DNA of 64,000 nucleotides from Azoarcus sp. Aa7 (GTDB lineage Bacteria > Pseudomonadota > Gammaproteobacteria > Burkholderiales > Rhodocyclaceae): contig NZ_QVLR01000027.1 in the NCBI RefSeq assembly GCF_014822185.1, positions 1 through 64,000 of the forward strand. The letters run 5' to 3'. Position numbers and translations under genes: made by a program. Positions 1-8,745 of this stretch are shown piece by piece. The notes under the pieces are model-generated. The model had not been told where the DNA came from and did not search any database. It saw only the letters and a list, made by a program, of their open reading frames with translations. Numbering within the stretch: position 1 is the first letter of the stretch; each line of letters starts with the position of its first letter.

Positions 1-1
1 G

Positions 2-385
2 CCCGAACCTCCTGCGCCCGAACCGCCGCCACCGGAGGCGCCGCCCGCTGCACCGCCCCCGGAATCACCTCCACCGGAACCTTCGCCGACCTCGCCCCCC
101 GTATCGGAGCCCGTTCCGCCATCCGGCCCCAGCCCGCTGTGGTGGGTGCTCGCCCCCCTGCCGGCGGTCGGCGCCGCGGCGTGGTGGCTGCGTTCACGCG
201 GCACGGGAGGGCGCCCGCAGCCCCTCCTGAAACCGACGGTCCGTGCGAACTTCGCCGGCCCCGCGGAACGCCCGCGCAGCGTGCCGCTGCAGGGGCCGCC
301 GTTGCGCGTCGAGATCGCCGTCACCCCCCTGCGGGCGGCAGCGCAACCCCTCGCCGATATATCACCGGAGCCCGGCCATGAGTGA
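2..385 (+). CDS. Proline-rich single-pass membrane protein, C-terminal part
   Basis: The reading frame is already open at the window edge and runs 127 codons to a TGA at 383-385, so the start lies outside. The first ~45 residues are almost entirely Pro, Glu, Ala and Ser, a typical extended linker. A short hydrophobic stretch (LWWVLAPLPAVGAAAWWL) follows that could span the membrane, then a ~70-residue tail. The last eight bases overlap the next gene's start, which suggests co-transcription. I do not recognise a family. The composition fits a cell-envelope protein with a flexible periplasmic arm, but no function can be assigned. Confidence 0.6.
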   Translation, partial: PEPPAPEPPPPEAPPAAPPPESPPPEPSPTSPPVSEPVPPSGPSPLWWVLAPLPAVGAAAWWLRSRGTGGRPQPLLKPTVRANFAGPAERPRSVPLQGPPLRVEIAVTPLRAAAQPLADISPEPGHE

Positions 386-935
386 AACCGGCATCACCAT
401 CAGCCAGCTGCTCGACGTCGCCGCCGACGACCTCAAGAACACGCTGCACGAGCACGTGCGCGCACATGCCGCGCACGCTGACTTCCCGGCCACACTGCTC
501 GGCTTCGTCGCCGAGGAAGCGGCCGCGGCGGTTGCCGCGCAATTGCGCCTCGACGTCTTCGAACTCGTGTTCAAGGCCTGGGCGGCCGTCGACGAACTGC
601 GCGAATACGCGGACCCGGCGAAGCACCCGCCCGGCGAAAGCGCGGTCGTGCAGTGGGGCAAGTGCCGCATCCGCGCCCCGCAGGCGATCGACATCCGTCT
701 CGGCTTCGCCGGCATCAGCCTGCCGGTGCTGCGGCTCACGATCGCGCTGGAGGCCGAATTCCACAGCCTCGCGCTGACGATACGCGACGGCGCGATCCGC
801 AAGCTCAGCCCCGGCACCGCGAGCGCCTCGGTCGCACTCAAGTACGGCGACGCGACCCTGATCGAACCGTGCCGTACACCCGAGATCGCGTTCCGCCACG
901 GCATCGAGTTCGAGGAGGGCCTGCGCATCGCGTGA
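378..935 (+). CDS. Hypothetical protein, 185 residues
   Basis: The ATG at 378 sits inside the end of the preceding gene (8-base overlap), which argues for translational coupling. An upstream in-frame start at 243 would run through the neighbour's coding sequence and was not chosen. The product begins MSETGITISQLLDVAADDL, has an Ala-rich helical N-terminal half, and then a beta-like half with alternating hydrophobics. There is no signal peptide, membrane segment or cysteine motif. I do not recognise it. Its pairing with the proline-rich membrane protein suggests a shared role, perhaps a cytosolic partner. Confidence 0.6.
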   Translation: MSETGITISQLLDVAADDLKNTLHEHVRAHAAHADFPATLLGFVAEEAAAAVAAQLRLDVFELVFKAWAAVDELREYADPAKHPPGESAVVQWGKCRIRAPQAIDIRLGFAGISLPVLRLTIALEAEFHSLALTIRDGAIRKLSPGTASASVALKYGDATLIEPCRTPEIAFRHGIEFEEGLRIA

Positions 936-1014
936 CGCACGCCGCGCGCGTAAGATGCCCCGCATTCACCGCCGGCCCGCCCGCGGCCAGACTGAAAAGA
1001 CAAGGAGAACGACC

Positions 1015-1431
1015 GTGGTTCTGCGCATTGTCCGCCTGGGTACGCCGCGAGCGTCCGACGAAGGCCTGCGCATCGGCACCGTGCGGCGCCCGCCGCGCGG
1101 CGTGCCGAAGGCCGAGTTCGCGTCGCAGAACTGGTACGACGTGTGGTATCCCAACCTCGCGCCCGCCGTCGAGACGATGAAGCTCGCGCAACAGGCGCAG
1201 TCCGCCGCCGAGTGGCAGGCCTTCGTGAAGAGCTACCGCGCCGAGATGACGACGCCCGACAACAGCCGCTCGCTCGACGTGCTGGCCGCACTGTCGCACC
1301 AGACGAACTTCTCGGTCGGCTGCTACTGCGCCGACGAGGCGCACTGCCACCGCTCGGTGCTGCGCGCGCTGCTCGCGGAACGGGGCGCCGCAATCGCCGC
1401 GGCCGCAGCTGAAACGGGGCACGCGAACTGA
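1015..1431 (+). CDS. DUF488 family protein
   Basis: The 138-residue product starts at GTG 1015, preceded by an AAGGAGA ribosome-binding site at about 1002-1008; the ATG at 955 has none. It shows DUF488 family hallmarks: an N-terminal IVRLGTPR strand, the W-Y-D-V-W-Y-P-N block, and near the C-terminus the cysteine-rich GCYCADEAHCHRS segment, which resembles a metal or active site. DUF488 proteins are small, soluble and poorly characterised, so only the family is assigned. It stands alone, with the converging protease gene downstream. Confidence 0.8.
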   Translation: MVLRIVRLGTPRASDEGLRIGTVRRPPRGVPKAEFASQNWYDVWYPNLAPAVETMKLAQQAQSAAEWQAFVKSYRAEMTTPDNSRSLDVLAALSHQTNFSVGCYCADEAHCHRSVLRALLAERGAAIAAAAAETGHAN

Positions 1432-1483
1432 ACCACAGGGGTGATGCCCCGCCGCCTGCTGTACAGCGGGGCTGAGGCCGGAA

Positions 1484-2620
1484 TCAGCGGTGGCAGATCG
1501 GGTCCGGATTGCTGTCCCGATCGCCATTTGCGGTACCGCTGAAGGTCGGCGTCCCCAGCAGGAGGATTCCCGCAACGTGAGGCGCGGCCATCGACGTGCC
1601 CGAATAGGTCGTGACGCCGCCGCCATTCCTGGTCGATACGACATTCACCCCCGGTGCGGCGCAGTCGACCGGCGGATTGCCGTAATTCGAGAACGATGCG
1701 AAGTTGTCCGCCGCATCGATCGCCGACACGGTGTAGATGTTGGCGCCGCTGGCGCTGGCCGGCGAGTACGTGGCCGCGTCGGCGCTCTCGTTGCCCGCCG
1801 CGAGCGCGAAGAGGATGCCCTTGGCCGCAGCGGTTTCGACCGCCGCGTTGAGCGTTGCGCTGTATCCCCCGCCCAGGCTCATGTTCGCGACGTCGCCCTT
1901 TACCCCGTTCAATGCGACGTAGTCGATCCCCTTGATCACGCCGGAGTAGCTTCCGGAGCCGCTGTTGTCGAGCACGCGCACCGCGACCAGCGTGACGCCG
2001 GCGGCGACGCCGACGACATCGCAACCGTTGTCGAGCGCGCCGATCGTACCCGCGACATGGGTGCCGTGGCCGTTTCCGTCGTCCGCCGAGGACTTGCGCG
2101 GCAGGAAGCTCTTGCTGCGTGCCGTGTCGACATGCAGGTCGGGATGCTCGAAATCGATGCCGCTATCGATGACCCACGCCGTGCGGCCCGTGCCGTCTCC
2201 GGCCCCGCCGACGCGCGTGACGCCCCAAGGCGTCTGCGGCGCGGTGCAGGGATAGGCCGCGGCCGCGGCCGGCTTGCCGAAGGCGTAGGCGATCGCATCG
2301 GGTTCGTAGGACGGGATCAGCGGGTTGGCCGCGAGCATGCGCGCCGCGGCCTCGTCCGGCATCTTCGCCGCGAAGCCCTTGATCGACGCCGTGTAGGTGT
2401 GGGTGACCCTGCCACCCGCCCCGGCCGCGAGCGCATTGGCGTGGCGCCCCACCTCGTTCGCGGGAACATCGTCGCGCAGCACGAAGATGAAGCTGTTGCG
2501 CACCTCTTCGCGCACTTCCACCGACACGCCGAGATTCCCCGGCTGCGTCTGTGCCGCGACACCGGCGGGCAAACCGGCAAGACTGCACATCACGGTCGCC
2601 GCAAGTATTCCGTTCCTCAT
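1484..2620 (-). CDS. Secreted S8 (subtilisin-family) serine protease
   Basis: The 378-residue product has a signal peptide (residues 1-23, ending GVAA), an inhibitor-I9-like propeptide (about 43-115) and a subtilase domain. The catalytic triad is visible: Asp152 in WVIDSGI, His185 in GHGTHVAG and Ser343 in GTSMAAPH, with the oxyanion Asn277 in LAAGNES. The start at 2620 is preceded by GGAGCAG. The chain ends only ~35 residues after the catalytic serine with a short Asp-rich tail, so no extra C-terminal domain is present. It probably degrades extracellular protein after self-removal of the propeptide. An AT-richer 208-base gap separates it from the divergent gene at 2829. Confidence 0.92.
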   Translation of the reverse strand: MRNGILAATVMCSLAGLPAGVAAQTQPGNLGVSVEVREEVRNSFIFVLRDDVPANEVGRHANALAAGAGGRVTHTYTASIKGFAAKMPDEAAARMLAANPLIPSYEPDAIAYAFGKPAAAAAYPCTAPQTPWGVTRVGGAGDGTGRTAWVIDSGIDFEHPDLHVDTARSKSFLPRKSSADDGNGHGTHVAGTIGALDNGCDVVGVAAGVTLVAVRVLDNSGSGSYSGVIKGIDYVALNGVKGDVANMSLGGGYSATLNAAVETAAAKGILFALAAGNESADAATYSPASASGANIYTVSAIDAADNFASFSNYGNPPVDCAAPGVNVVSTRNGGGVTTYSGTSMAAPHVAGILLLGTPTFSGTANGDRDSNPDPICHR

Positions 2621-2828
2621 TTTCTGCTCCGTTCTATGGCTGGGCGGGGACGCCGCTCCGCATGGCACGCACGGATGCTTCCACAACATTGAAAACGTGG
2701 TCGCAACCACCGCCTTGCACGAGCGAAATCCTTGCGATCATGCGGCGTTCCGCATGTCTGCGCAAACATTTTAATGTCATAATTTGTATGCATGACGCGA
2801 GATCCTGTCCGCATATTCAGGAGCAACA

Positions 2829-3302
2829 ATGGACCGACATATCCACTCGGCACGGAGCAAGGCGGAAGAGGCTTTCGACGGCGGGTTGTATTGCGCCGAA
2901 AGCGTGGTGCGGGCGCTCATGGGCACGACCGAAGACGCGGACCTGTTGACGCGCGCCGCCACGGGATTCTGCAGCGGCATGGCGCGCACCTGCGGGCCCT
3001 GCGGTGCGCTGAGCGGCGCCATCATCGGCATCGGCCACGTGCTGGGCCGCGCGCACGCCGGCCAAGCGGTCGCCGCCGCCTACGGCGCGGTGCAGGATCT
3101 GGTCGGCGAGTTCGAGCGCATCTTCGGCGCACGCGACTGCAAGCGGCTGCTCGGCTGCGACCTGGGCAGCCCGGAGGGTCAGGCGATCTTCCGCGAGCGG
3201 CAGCTGCACCGGCACTGCCGCGAATTCACCGCGCGCGCGGCCGAACTGGCGTCCGCCGCGATCGCCCGCCACCTGCAGGCGGCGGAGCCGCCCGGAGCCT
3301 GA
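2829..3302 (+). CDS. C_GCAxxG_C_C family protein
   Basis: This 157-residue soluble protein carries the spaced cysteines of the C_GCAxxG_C_C family: CAES (res. 22), CSGMARTCGPCGALSGAIIG (about 48-67), then CKRLLGC and a late HC. An AGGAG site six bases upstream supports the ATG at 2829. Family members are thought to bind metal or an iron-sulfur cluster and often accompany redox or aromatic-metabolism genes; the biochemical role is not established. It is monocistronic here, convergent with yicC. Confidence 0.8.
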   Translation: MDRHIHSARSKAEEAFDGGLYCAESVVRALMGTTEDADLLTRAATGFCSGMARTCGPCGALSGAIIGIGHVLGRAHAGQAVAAAYGAVQDLVGEFERIFGARDCKRLLGCDLGSPEGQAIFRERQLHRHCREFTARAAELASAAIARHLQAAEPPGA

Positions 3303-3320
3303 GGGCGGCCGGGCGGGGAC

Positions 3321-3337
3321 GGCCCGTTGTGCGGGCC
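3321..3337. terminator. Possible terminator hairpin between convergent genes
   Basis: A 6-bp GC stem (GGCCCG/CGGGCC) with a 5-nt loop lies in the 44-base gap between the convergent ends of the cysteine-rich gene and yicC. There is no clear T-run, so the call is tentative. Confidence 0.3.
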
Positions 3338-3346
3338 CTCGGGTGC

Positions 3347-4213
3347 TTATTCGATGTTCTGCACCTGCTCGCGCATCTGCTCGATCAGCACCTTCATCTC
3401 CATCGCAATGCCGGTGACCTCGGTCGCGGCGGACTTCGATGCGAGCGTGTTGGCCTCGCGGTTGAGTTCCTGCATCAGGAAATCGAGGCGCTTGCCGGCG
3501 GCGCCGCCGGCCTTGAGGATGCGCTGCACCTCGTCGATGTGCGCGGTCAGGCGCGACAGCTCCTCGGCGACGTCGATGCGCTGGGCGAAGAGAGCGACTT
3601 CCTGGCGGATGCGGTCCTCGTCGAGCGAGGCGACCGCTTCGCGCAGGCGCGTCGTGAGCTTGTCCTGGTACTCGGCGACCAGCTCGGGGACGCGCGGCTG
3701 GGCCTGGGCAACGAGCTCGCGCATGCGGTCGAGCCGTTCGCGGATCATCGCCGCGAGCTTGTCGCCTTCGCGCCGCCGCGTCGCGACCAGTTCGTCGAGC
3801 GCGGCCCTGGCGAGTTCGAGCACGGCCGGCTGCAGTTCGTCGAAGCCGACGCTATCGTCGGCCAGCATGCCGGGCCAGCGCAGGACCTCGGCCACCGACA
3901 GGTGGGCGGCGGAAGGCATGCGGTCGCGCACGCGGGCTTCCGCATCGCTCAGCTGGTCGAGCAGCGCGGCGTTGAGGGCGAGACTGCGCGGCGCGGCGCC
4001 GTTGGTCTGCAGGTTCAGCCGGCATTCGACCTTGCCACGGGTCAGGCGCGCGGAGATCAGTTCGCGGATTCCCGGTTCGGCCTGGCGCAGTTCGTCGCCG
4101 ATGCGGAAAAACAGGTCGAGGTAGCGCGAATTCACGCTGCGCAGCTCGAGGTGGATGCTGACGCGACCGAGGTCGCGGGTCTGCACGGCGAAGCCGGTCA
4201 TGCTGTGGATCAT
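3347..4213 (-). CDS. yicC: YicC/YloC family endoribonuclease
   Basis: The 288-residue protein starts MIHSMTGFA and contains the family's conserved blocks: ELRSVNSRYLDLFFRIGDELR near the N-terminus, a central coiled-coil region, and the C-terminal KRLDFLMQELNREANTLASKS motif followed by EMKVLIEQMREQVQNIE. Family members in E. coli and Bacillus are reported to be ribonucleases acting on small RNAs and mRNAs. Length and termini match the usual ~290 residues. The start at 4213 follows a GGAGA site. A 93-base gap separates it from the divergent kinase gene. Confidence 0.95.
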   Translation of the reverse strand: MIHSMTGFAVQTRDLGRVSIHLELRSVNSRYLDLFFRIGDELRQAEPGIRELISARLTRGKVECRLNLQTNGAAPRSLALNAALLDQLSDAEARVRDRMPSAAHLSVAEVLRWPGMLADDSVGFDELQPAVLELARAALDELVATRRREGDKLAAMIRERLDRMRELVAQAQPRVPELVAEYQDKLTTRLREAVASLDEDRIRQEVALFAQRIDVAEELSRLTAHIDEVQRILKAGGAAGKRLDFLMQELNREANTLASKSAATEVTGIAMEMKVLIEQMREQVQNIE

Positions 4214-4306
4214 CGGTAGTGTCTCCGGGAACCCGCCGCGATCCTGTACACTGCGGGTTCCGAACAAGAAAATGCCGCGGAAAGCCGGGTTCCAGCCTTC
4301 CTCCAA

Positions 4307-5257
4307 ATGTCTGCGCAAACAAACTGCCCTCTTCCCGCCGGTTTCCAGCTGGACCAGTACCGGATCGAGCGGCAGCTTTCGCTGGGCGGCTTCTCCATCG
4401 TCTACCTCGCCAACGACCAGGAAGGCACTCCGGTCGCGATCAAGGAGTACCTGCCCAACTCGCTCGCCTTGCGCAAGGAAGGCGAATTCGAACCGCAGGT
4501 TTCCGAGGAGCACTTGCCCGCGTTCCGCTACGGGATGAAGTGCTTCTTCGAAGAGGGCCGCTCGCTCGCGAAACTGATGCACCCCAACGTCGTGCAGGTG
4601 CTGAATTTCTTTCGCGCCAACGCCACAGTTTACATGGTGATGAAGTTCGAGCGCGGGCGCACGCTGCACGACTATATCCAGAAACACCGCGGCGAGGTGA
4701 GCGAACGCTTCATCCGCGTGGTGTTCACGCGCATGCTGAACGGCCTGCGCGAGGTGCATGCGCACAAGCTCCTGCATCTGGACATCAAGCCGTCGAACAT
4801 CTACCTGCGCAACGACGGCACGCCGGTGCTGCTGGATTTCGGCGCGGCGCGGCAGACGCTGATGAGCGACCAGCCCATCCTGAAGCCGATGTACACGCCT
4901 GGCTTCGCGTCGCCCGAACAGTTCGAGCACCGCGACGCGCTGGGGCCGTGGAGCGACATCTACAGCGTGGGCGCGAGCCTGCACGCGTGCATCACGGGCA
5001 ACCCGCCGCAGCGCTCGGACGAACGCATCAAGAACGACACCTTCGTGCCGCTGCGCAGGACGCACGGCGCACAGTATTCCCCGCAGCTGCTGGACACCAT
5101 CGACTGGTGCCTGAAGCTCGACCCGCTGGCACGCCCGCAGAGCGTGTATTCGCTGCAGAAGGCGCTGATCCGCCGCGACGACGACGGCGACACGGTGCAT
5201 GCGGGGCTGTTCGGCGACCTCGGCGCACGACTGAAGTCGTTTATCGGACGTACATAA
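4307..5257 (+). CDS. Ser/Thr protein kinase (Hanks type)
   Basis: This 316-residue cytosolic kinase has a glycine-rich loop (LSLGGFSIVY, 25-33), the ATP-binding lysine in VAIK (Lys46), the catalytic loop HLDIKPSN (157-164, with Asp159, Lys161 and Asn164) and LLDFGAAR (DFG 177-179), followed by an activation segment ending in SPEQF. It has no transmembrane or sensor domain, unlike PknB-type receptors. Leu replaces Arg in HRD, as in a non-RD kinase. The PP2C phosphatase gene begins 15 bases downstream, so the two probably form an opposing pair acting on shared targets. No clear Shine-Dalgarno precedes the ATG. Confidence 0.92.
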   Translation: MSAQTNCPLPAGFQLDQYRIERQLSLGGFSIVYLANDQEGTPVAIKEYLPNSLALRKEGEFEPQVSEEHLPAFRYGMKCFFEEGRSLAKLMHPNVVQVLNFFRANATVYMVMKFERGRTLHDYIQKHRGEVSERFIRVVFTRMLNGLREVHAHKLLHLDIKPSNIYLRNDGTPVLLDFGAARQTLMSDQPILKPMYTPGFASPEQFEHRDALGPWSDIYSVGASLHACITGNPPQRSDERIKNDTFVPLRRTHGAQYSPQLLDTIDWCLKLDPLARPQSVYSLQKALIRRDDDGDTVHAGLFGDLGARLKSFIGRT

Positions 5258-5271
5258 GGAAGGACGCGACC

Positions 5272-6189
5272 GTGAAATTCACGATCTACCAGGAAAGCCG
5301 CATCGGCCAGCGCAAGAACAACCAGGACCGGCTCGCCTACAGCTATTCGCGCGACGCGCTGATGATGGTGGTGGCCGACGGCATGGGCGGGCACCTGCAC
5401 GGCGAGGTCGCCTCGCACATCTGCGTACAGTTCATCACCGAGGCCTTCCAGCGCGACGCCCGGTCGGTGCTGAACGACCCGTCGATGTTCCTGTCGCGCG
5501 CGCTGACGAACGCGCATAACGCGATCCTCGACTACGCCTTCGACAAGAACCTCGACGAGGCACCGCGCACGACCGTGGTCGCGTGCATCGTGCAGGACGG
5601 CTTCGCCTACTGGGCGCACGCGGGCGATTCGCGCCTGTACGTGCTGCGCCAGGGCAAGGTCGCAATGCACACGCGCGACCATTCGCGCGTGCAGCTGATG
5701 ATGGACCAGGGACTCCTCAATGCCGAGGAGGCCGCGCACCACCCGGGGCGCAACCGCGTATATAGCTGCCTCGGCGGCAACCACGCGCCGCAGGTCGAAT
5801 TCTCCAAGCGCCTGCCGCTGCGCGACGGCGACGTGCTTGCGCTATGCACCGACGGCGTATGGGGGCCGCTCGGCGACGCGGCACTGAGCGAGGGACTGTC
5901 GGCACCCGACATCATGAAGGCGGTCCCCGCCCTGCTCGACCGTGCCGAGGCAATCGCCGGGCCGAGCTGCGACAACCTGTCGATGATCGCGATGCGCTGG
6001 CACGACGACGCCACCCAGCCGCACGCCGACGCGGTATCGACGCAGACGATGGCGCTCGACAACTTCACGACACAGCTCGAAAGCTTCGACACCTCGCGCG
6101 CACCCGCATCGCGCTTTGACATCAGCGACGACGACATCGAAAAGGCGATTGCCGAAATCAACGCCGCCATCCAGAAATTCAGCAAATAG
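5272..6189 (+). CDS. PP2C-type protein phosphatase
   Basis: The 305-residue product starts at GTG 5272, behind a strong AAGGAAGGA site that overlaps the kinase stop. PP2C metal-binding motifs are present: NNQDR near the N-terminus (Asp19), ADGMGGH (Asp36), HAGDSRLYVLR, ALCTDGVWG and CDNLSMIAMR. The usual Gly of GDN is Cys here, but the metal-binding Asp is kept. A ~60-residue Ala/Asp-rich tail follows the catalytic domain. It presumably reverses phosphorylation by the adjacent kinase. RNase PH begins 10 bases downstream, so the gene may be co-transcribed with rph-rdgB-hemW. Confidence 0.92.
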   Translation: MKFTIYQESRIGQRKNNQDRLAYSYSRDALMMVVADGMGGHLHGEVASHICVQFITEAFQRDARSVLNDPSMFLSRALTNAHNAILDYAFDKNLDEAPRTTVVACIVQDGFAYWAHAGDSRLYVLRQGKVAMHTRDHSRVQLMMDQGLLNAEEAAHHPGRNRVYSCLGGNHAPQVEFSKRLPLRDGDVLALCTDGVWGPLGDAALSEGLSAPDIMKAVPALLDRAEAIAGPSCDNLSMIAMRWHDDATQPHADAVSTQTMALDNFTTQLESFDTSRAPASRFDISDDDIEKAIAEINAAIQKFSK

Positions 6190-6198
6190 GAAACCCGC

Positions 6199-6918
6199 AT
6201 GCGCCCGAGCCACCGCCACGCCGACGAACTGCGTATCGTCCGTATCACCCGCAACTTCACCTGCCATGCCGAGGGGTCGGTGCTGGTCGAATTCGGCGCG
6301 ACGCGCGTGCTGTGCACGGCCAGCGTCGAGGAATCCGTGCCGCCCTTCCTGCGCGGCAAGGGCCGGGGCTGGGTAACCGCCGAGTACGGCATGCTGCCGC
6401 GCTCGACCCACACGCGCAGCGCGCGCGAGGCCGCCAAGGGCAAGCAGAGCGGGCGCACGCAGGAAATCCAGCGCCTGATCGGGCGCAGCCTGCGCGCGGT
6501 GGTCGATCTCGCCGCACTGGGCGAGCGCCAGATCATCGTCGACTGCGACGTGCTGCAGGCCGACGGCGGCACGCGCACGGCGGCGATCACGGGCGCCTGC
6601 GTCGCCGTGCATGACGCGATCGCGAAGCTGATCGCGGCCGGCAAGCTCGCAGCGAGCCCAATGCGCGACTTCGTCGCCGCGGTCTCCGTGGGCATCCACA
6701 AGGGCGTGCCGGTGCTGGATCTCGACTACGCCGAGGATTCCGACTGCGACACCGACATGAACGTCGTGATGACCGGCGCCGGCGGCTTCGTCGAGGTGCA
6801 GGGTACGGCCGAGGGCACGCCGTTCACGCGCAAGGAACTCGACGCGCTGCTGGCACTCGCAGAAGGAGGCATTCGCCAGCTGTTCGCCGCGCAGCGCGCG
6901 GCCATTGCGGAGCAGTGA
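6199..6918 (+). CDS. rph: Ribonuclease PH
   Basis: The 239-residue protein begins [20 protein letters not shown], the standard RNase PH N-terminus. It keeps [19 protein letters not shown] and the phosphate/RNA-binding block [17 protein letters not shown]. The enzyme is a phosphate-dependent 3'-5' exoribonuclease that trims tRNA precursors. Length is normal, and the C-terminal region is complete, so this is not a truncated rph. It lies directly upstream of rdgB, a common pairing. Confidence 0.97.
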   Translation: MRPSHRHADELRIVRITRNFTCHAEGSVLVEFGATRVLCTASVEESVPPFLRGKGRGWVTAEYGMLPRSTHTRSAREAAKGKQSGRTQEIQRLIGRSLRAVVDLAALGERQIIVDCDVLQADGGTRTAAITGACVAVHDAIAKLIAAGKLAASPMRDFVAAVSVGIHKGVPVLDLDYAEDSDCDTDMNVVMTGAGGFVEVQGTAEGTPFTRKELDALLALAEGGIRQLFAAQRAAIAEQ

Positions 6919-6922
6919 CACG

Positions 6923-7519
6923 ATGAGCAAACGACTGGTACTCGCGAGCAACAACGCCAAGAAGGCCGTCGAGATGGCGGCGCTGCTGGCGCCGCTGGGC
7001 ATCGAAGTGGTGCCGCAGTCGGCCTTCGACATCCCCGAGGCAGAGGAGCCGCACGACACCTTTGTCGAGAACGCCCTCGCGAAGGCGCGCCACGCCGCGA
7101 AGCTGAGTGGCCTGCCGGCCGTCGCGGACGACTCGGGCCTGTGCGTGATGACGCTGGGCGGCGCCCCGGGCGTGCAGTCCGCACGCTATGCGGGCGAACC
7201 GAAGTCCGACGCGCGCAACAACGCGCTGCTGATCGAGCGCCTCGCCGGCGTCAGCGACCGGCGCGCCTTCTTCTACTCGGTGGTGGTGCTGGTGCGCCAT
7301 GCAGACGACCCGCGCCCGCTGATCGCGGACGGCGAATGGCACGGCGCGATCCTCGACGCGCCGCGCGGCGAGGCCGGCTTCGGCTACGACCCGCTGTTTT
7401 ACGTGCCGCAGCTGGGCCAGACCGCCGCCGAGCTCGACGCGAAGCTGAAGAACACGCTCAGCCACCGCGGCGCGGCGATGCGCCACCTGTTGTCGAGGCT
7501 GGAAACCGACCCGCTGTGA
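6923..7519 (+). CDS. rdgB: XTP/dITP diphosphatase (RdgB/HAM1 family)
   Basis: The 198-residue protein carries the family's N-terminal LVLASNNAKK motif, FVENALAKARHAAK, VADDSGLCV, and the C-terminal FGYDPLFYVP and SHRGAAMR motifs. It hydrolyses non-canonical purine triphosphates (ITP, XTP) to monophosphates and keeps them out of DNA and RNA. The ATG at 6923 lies 5 bases after the rph stop. The gene's TGA overlaps the GTG of hemW by four bases, indicating an operon. Confidence 0.96.
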   Translation: MSKRLVLASNNAKKAVEMAALLAPLGIEVVPQSAFDIPEAEEPHDTFVENALAKARHAAKLSGLPAVADDSGLCVMTLGGAPGVQSARYAGEPKSDARNNALLIERLAGVSDRRAFFYSVVVLVRHADDPRPLIADGEWHGAILDAPRGEAGFGYDPLFYVPQLGQTAAELDAKLKNTLSHRGAAMRHLLSRLETDPL

Positions 7520-8742
7520 ACGCACGCCGCATCATCCCGCTCACGGTCGCGCCGGCCGCGGGCAAGGCGCCGGGCGAGCTGCCGGAGCGCCCGCAGCTGA
7601 CCTCCCCGCCGCCGCTCGCGCTGTACGTGCATTACCCGTGGTGCGTGAAGAAGTGCCCGTACTGCGACTTCAACTCGCACGCCCCGCGCGGCGGCGAGAT
7701 CCCCGAAGCGGCCTACGTCGACGCGCTGCTCGCCGACCTGGAATCGGCCCTGCCGCAGGTGTGGGGGCGGCGCGTGCATTCGATCTTCTTCGGCGGCGGA
7801 ACGCCGAGCCTGATGTCGGCGCAGGGGCTGGACCGGCTGCTGACCGGCATCCGCACGCTGCTGCCGCTCGACCCGCTGGCCGAGGTGACGCTGGAAGCGA
7901 ACCCCGGCACCGTCGAGGCGGCCCGTTTCCGCGACTATCGCGCGGCGGGGGTGAACCGCCTGTCGCTGGGCATCCAGAGCTTCGACGACCGCCAGCTCGC
8001 CCGGCTCGGCCGCATCCACGGCGGCGACGAGGCGCGCCGCGCGATCGACACGGCGCTCGCGCATTTCGAGCGCGTGAACCTCGACCTGATGTACGCGCTG
8101 CCGGAGCAGACGCTCGCCGAAGCGCTCGCCGACCTCGACACCGCGCTGGCGTTCGGCGTCACGCACCTGTCGTGCTACCACCTGACGCTGGAGCCCAACA
8201 CGCCCTTCGCGCACGCGCCGCCGCCGCTGCCCGACGACGACCTGTCCGCGGACATGCAGGAGGCGATCGAGGAACGGCTCGCCGGTGCGGGCTTCCGCCA
8301 CTACGAGACGTCGGCCTTCGCGAAGCCGGGCCAGGAGTGCCGGCACAACCTCAACTACTGGACCTTCGGCGACTACCTCGGCATCGGCGCCGGCGCGCAC
8401 GGCAAGCTCTCCAGCCACGAGGGCATCGTGCGCGAGATGCGCCACAAGCACCCCGCGCGCTACCTCGAGGGCGCGCAGCGGCGCGAGTTCGTGCAGGAGC
8501 GCCGCGAGGTCGGCGTCGCGGAGCTGCCCTTCGAGTTCATGATGAACGCGCTGCGGCTCACCGGCGGCTTTCCGCGCCGGTTGTTCGCGGACCGCACGGG
8601 CCTGCCCTTCGCGGCGATCGAGACCGAGTTGATCGAGGCGCGGCAGCGCGGGCTGGTGCAGGTCGACGGCGACGAGATCCGCCCCACCGAACAGGGGCGG
8701 CGCTTCCTCAACGACCTGCTGACGCTGTTCCTGCGCGACTAG
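7516..8742 (+). CDS. hemW: Radical SAM family heme chaperone HemW
   Basis: The 408-residue product starts at a GTG overlapping the rdgB stop (GTGA). After a ~35-residue leader come LYVHYPWCVKKCPYCDF, which contains the CxxxCxxC radical SAM cluster and the trailing conserved Cys/Phe typical of HemW, then IFFGGGTPSL, LEANPGT and GVNRLSLGIQSF. A C-terminal winged-helix-like HemN_C region follows. HemW resembles coproporphyrinogen dehydrogenase HemN but acts as a heme-delivery protein. The gene converges on sppA with only three bases between stop codons. Confidence 0.93.
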   Translation: MNARRIIPLTVAPAAGKAPGELPERPQLTSPPPLALYVHYPWCVKKCPYCDFNSHAPRGGEIPEAAYVDALLADLESALPQVWGRRVHSIFFGGGTPSLMSAQGLDRLLTGIRTLLPLDPLAEVTLEANPGTVEAARFRDYRAAGVNRLSLGIQSFDDRQLARLGRIHGGDEARRAIDTALAHFERVNLDLMYALPEQTLAEALADLDTALAFGVTHLSCYHLTLEPNTPFAHAPPPLPDDDLSADMQEAIEERLAGAGFRHYETSAFAKPGQECRHNLNYWTFGDYLGIGAGAHGKLSSHEGIVREMRHKHPARYLEGAQRREFVQERREVGVAELPFEFMMNALRLTGGFPRRLFADRTGLPFAAIETELIEARQRGLVQVDGDEIRPTEQGRRFLNDLLTLFLRD

Positions 8743-8745
8743 CGC

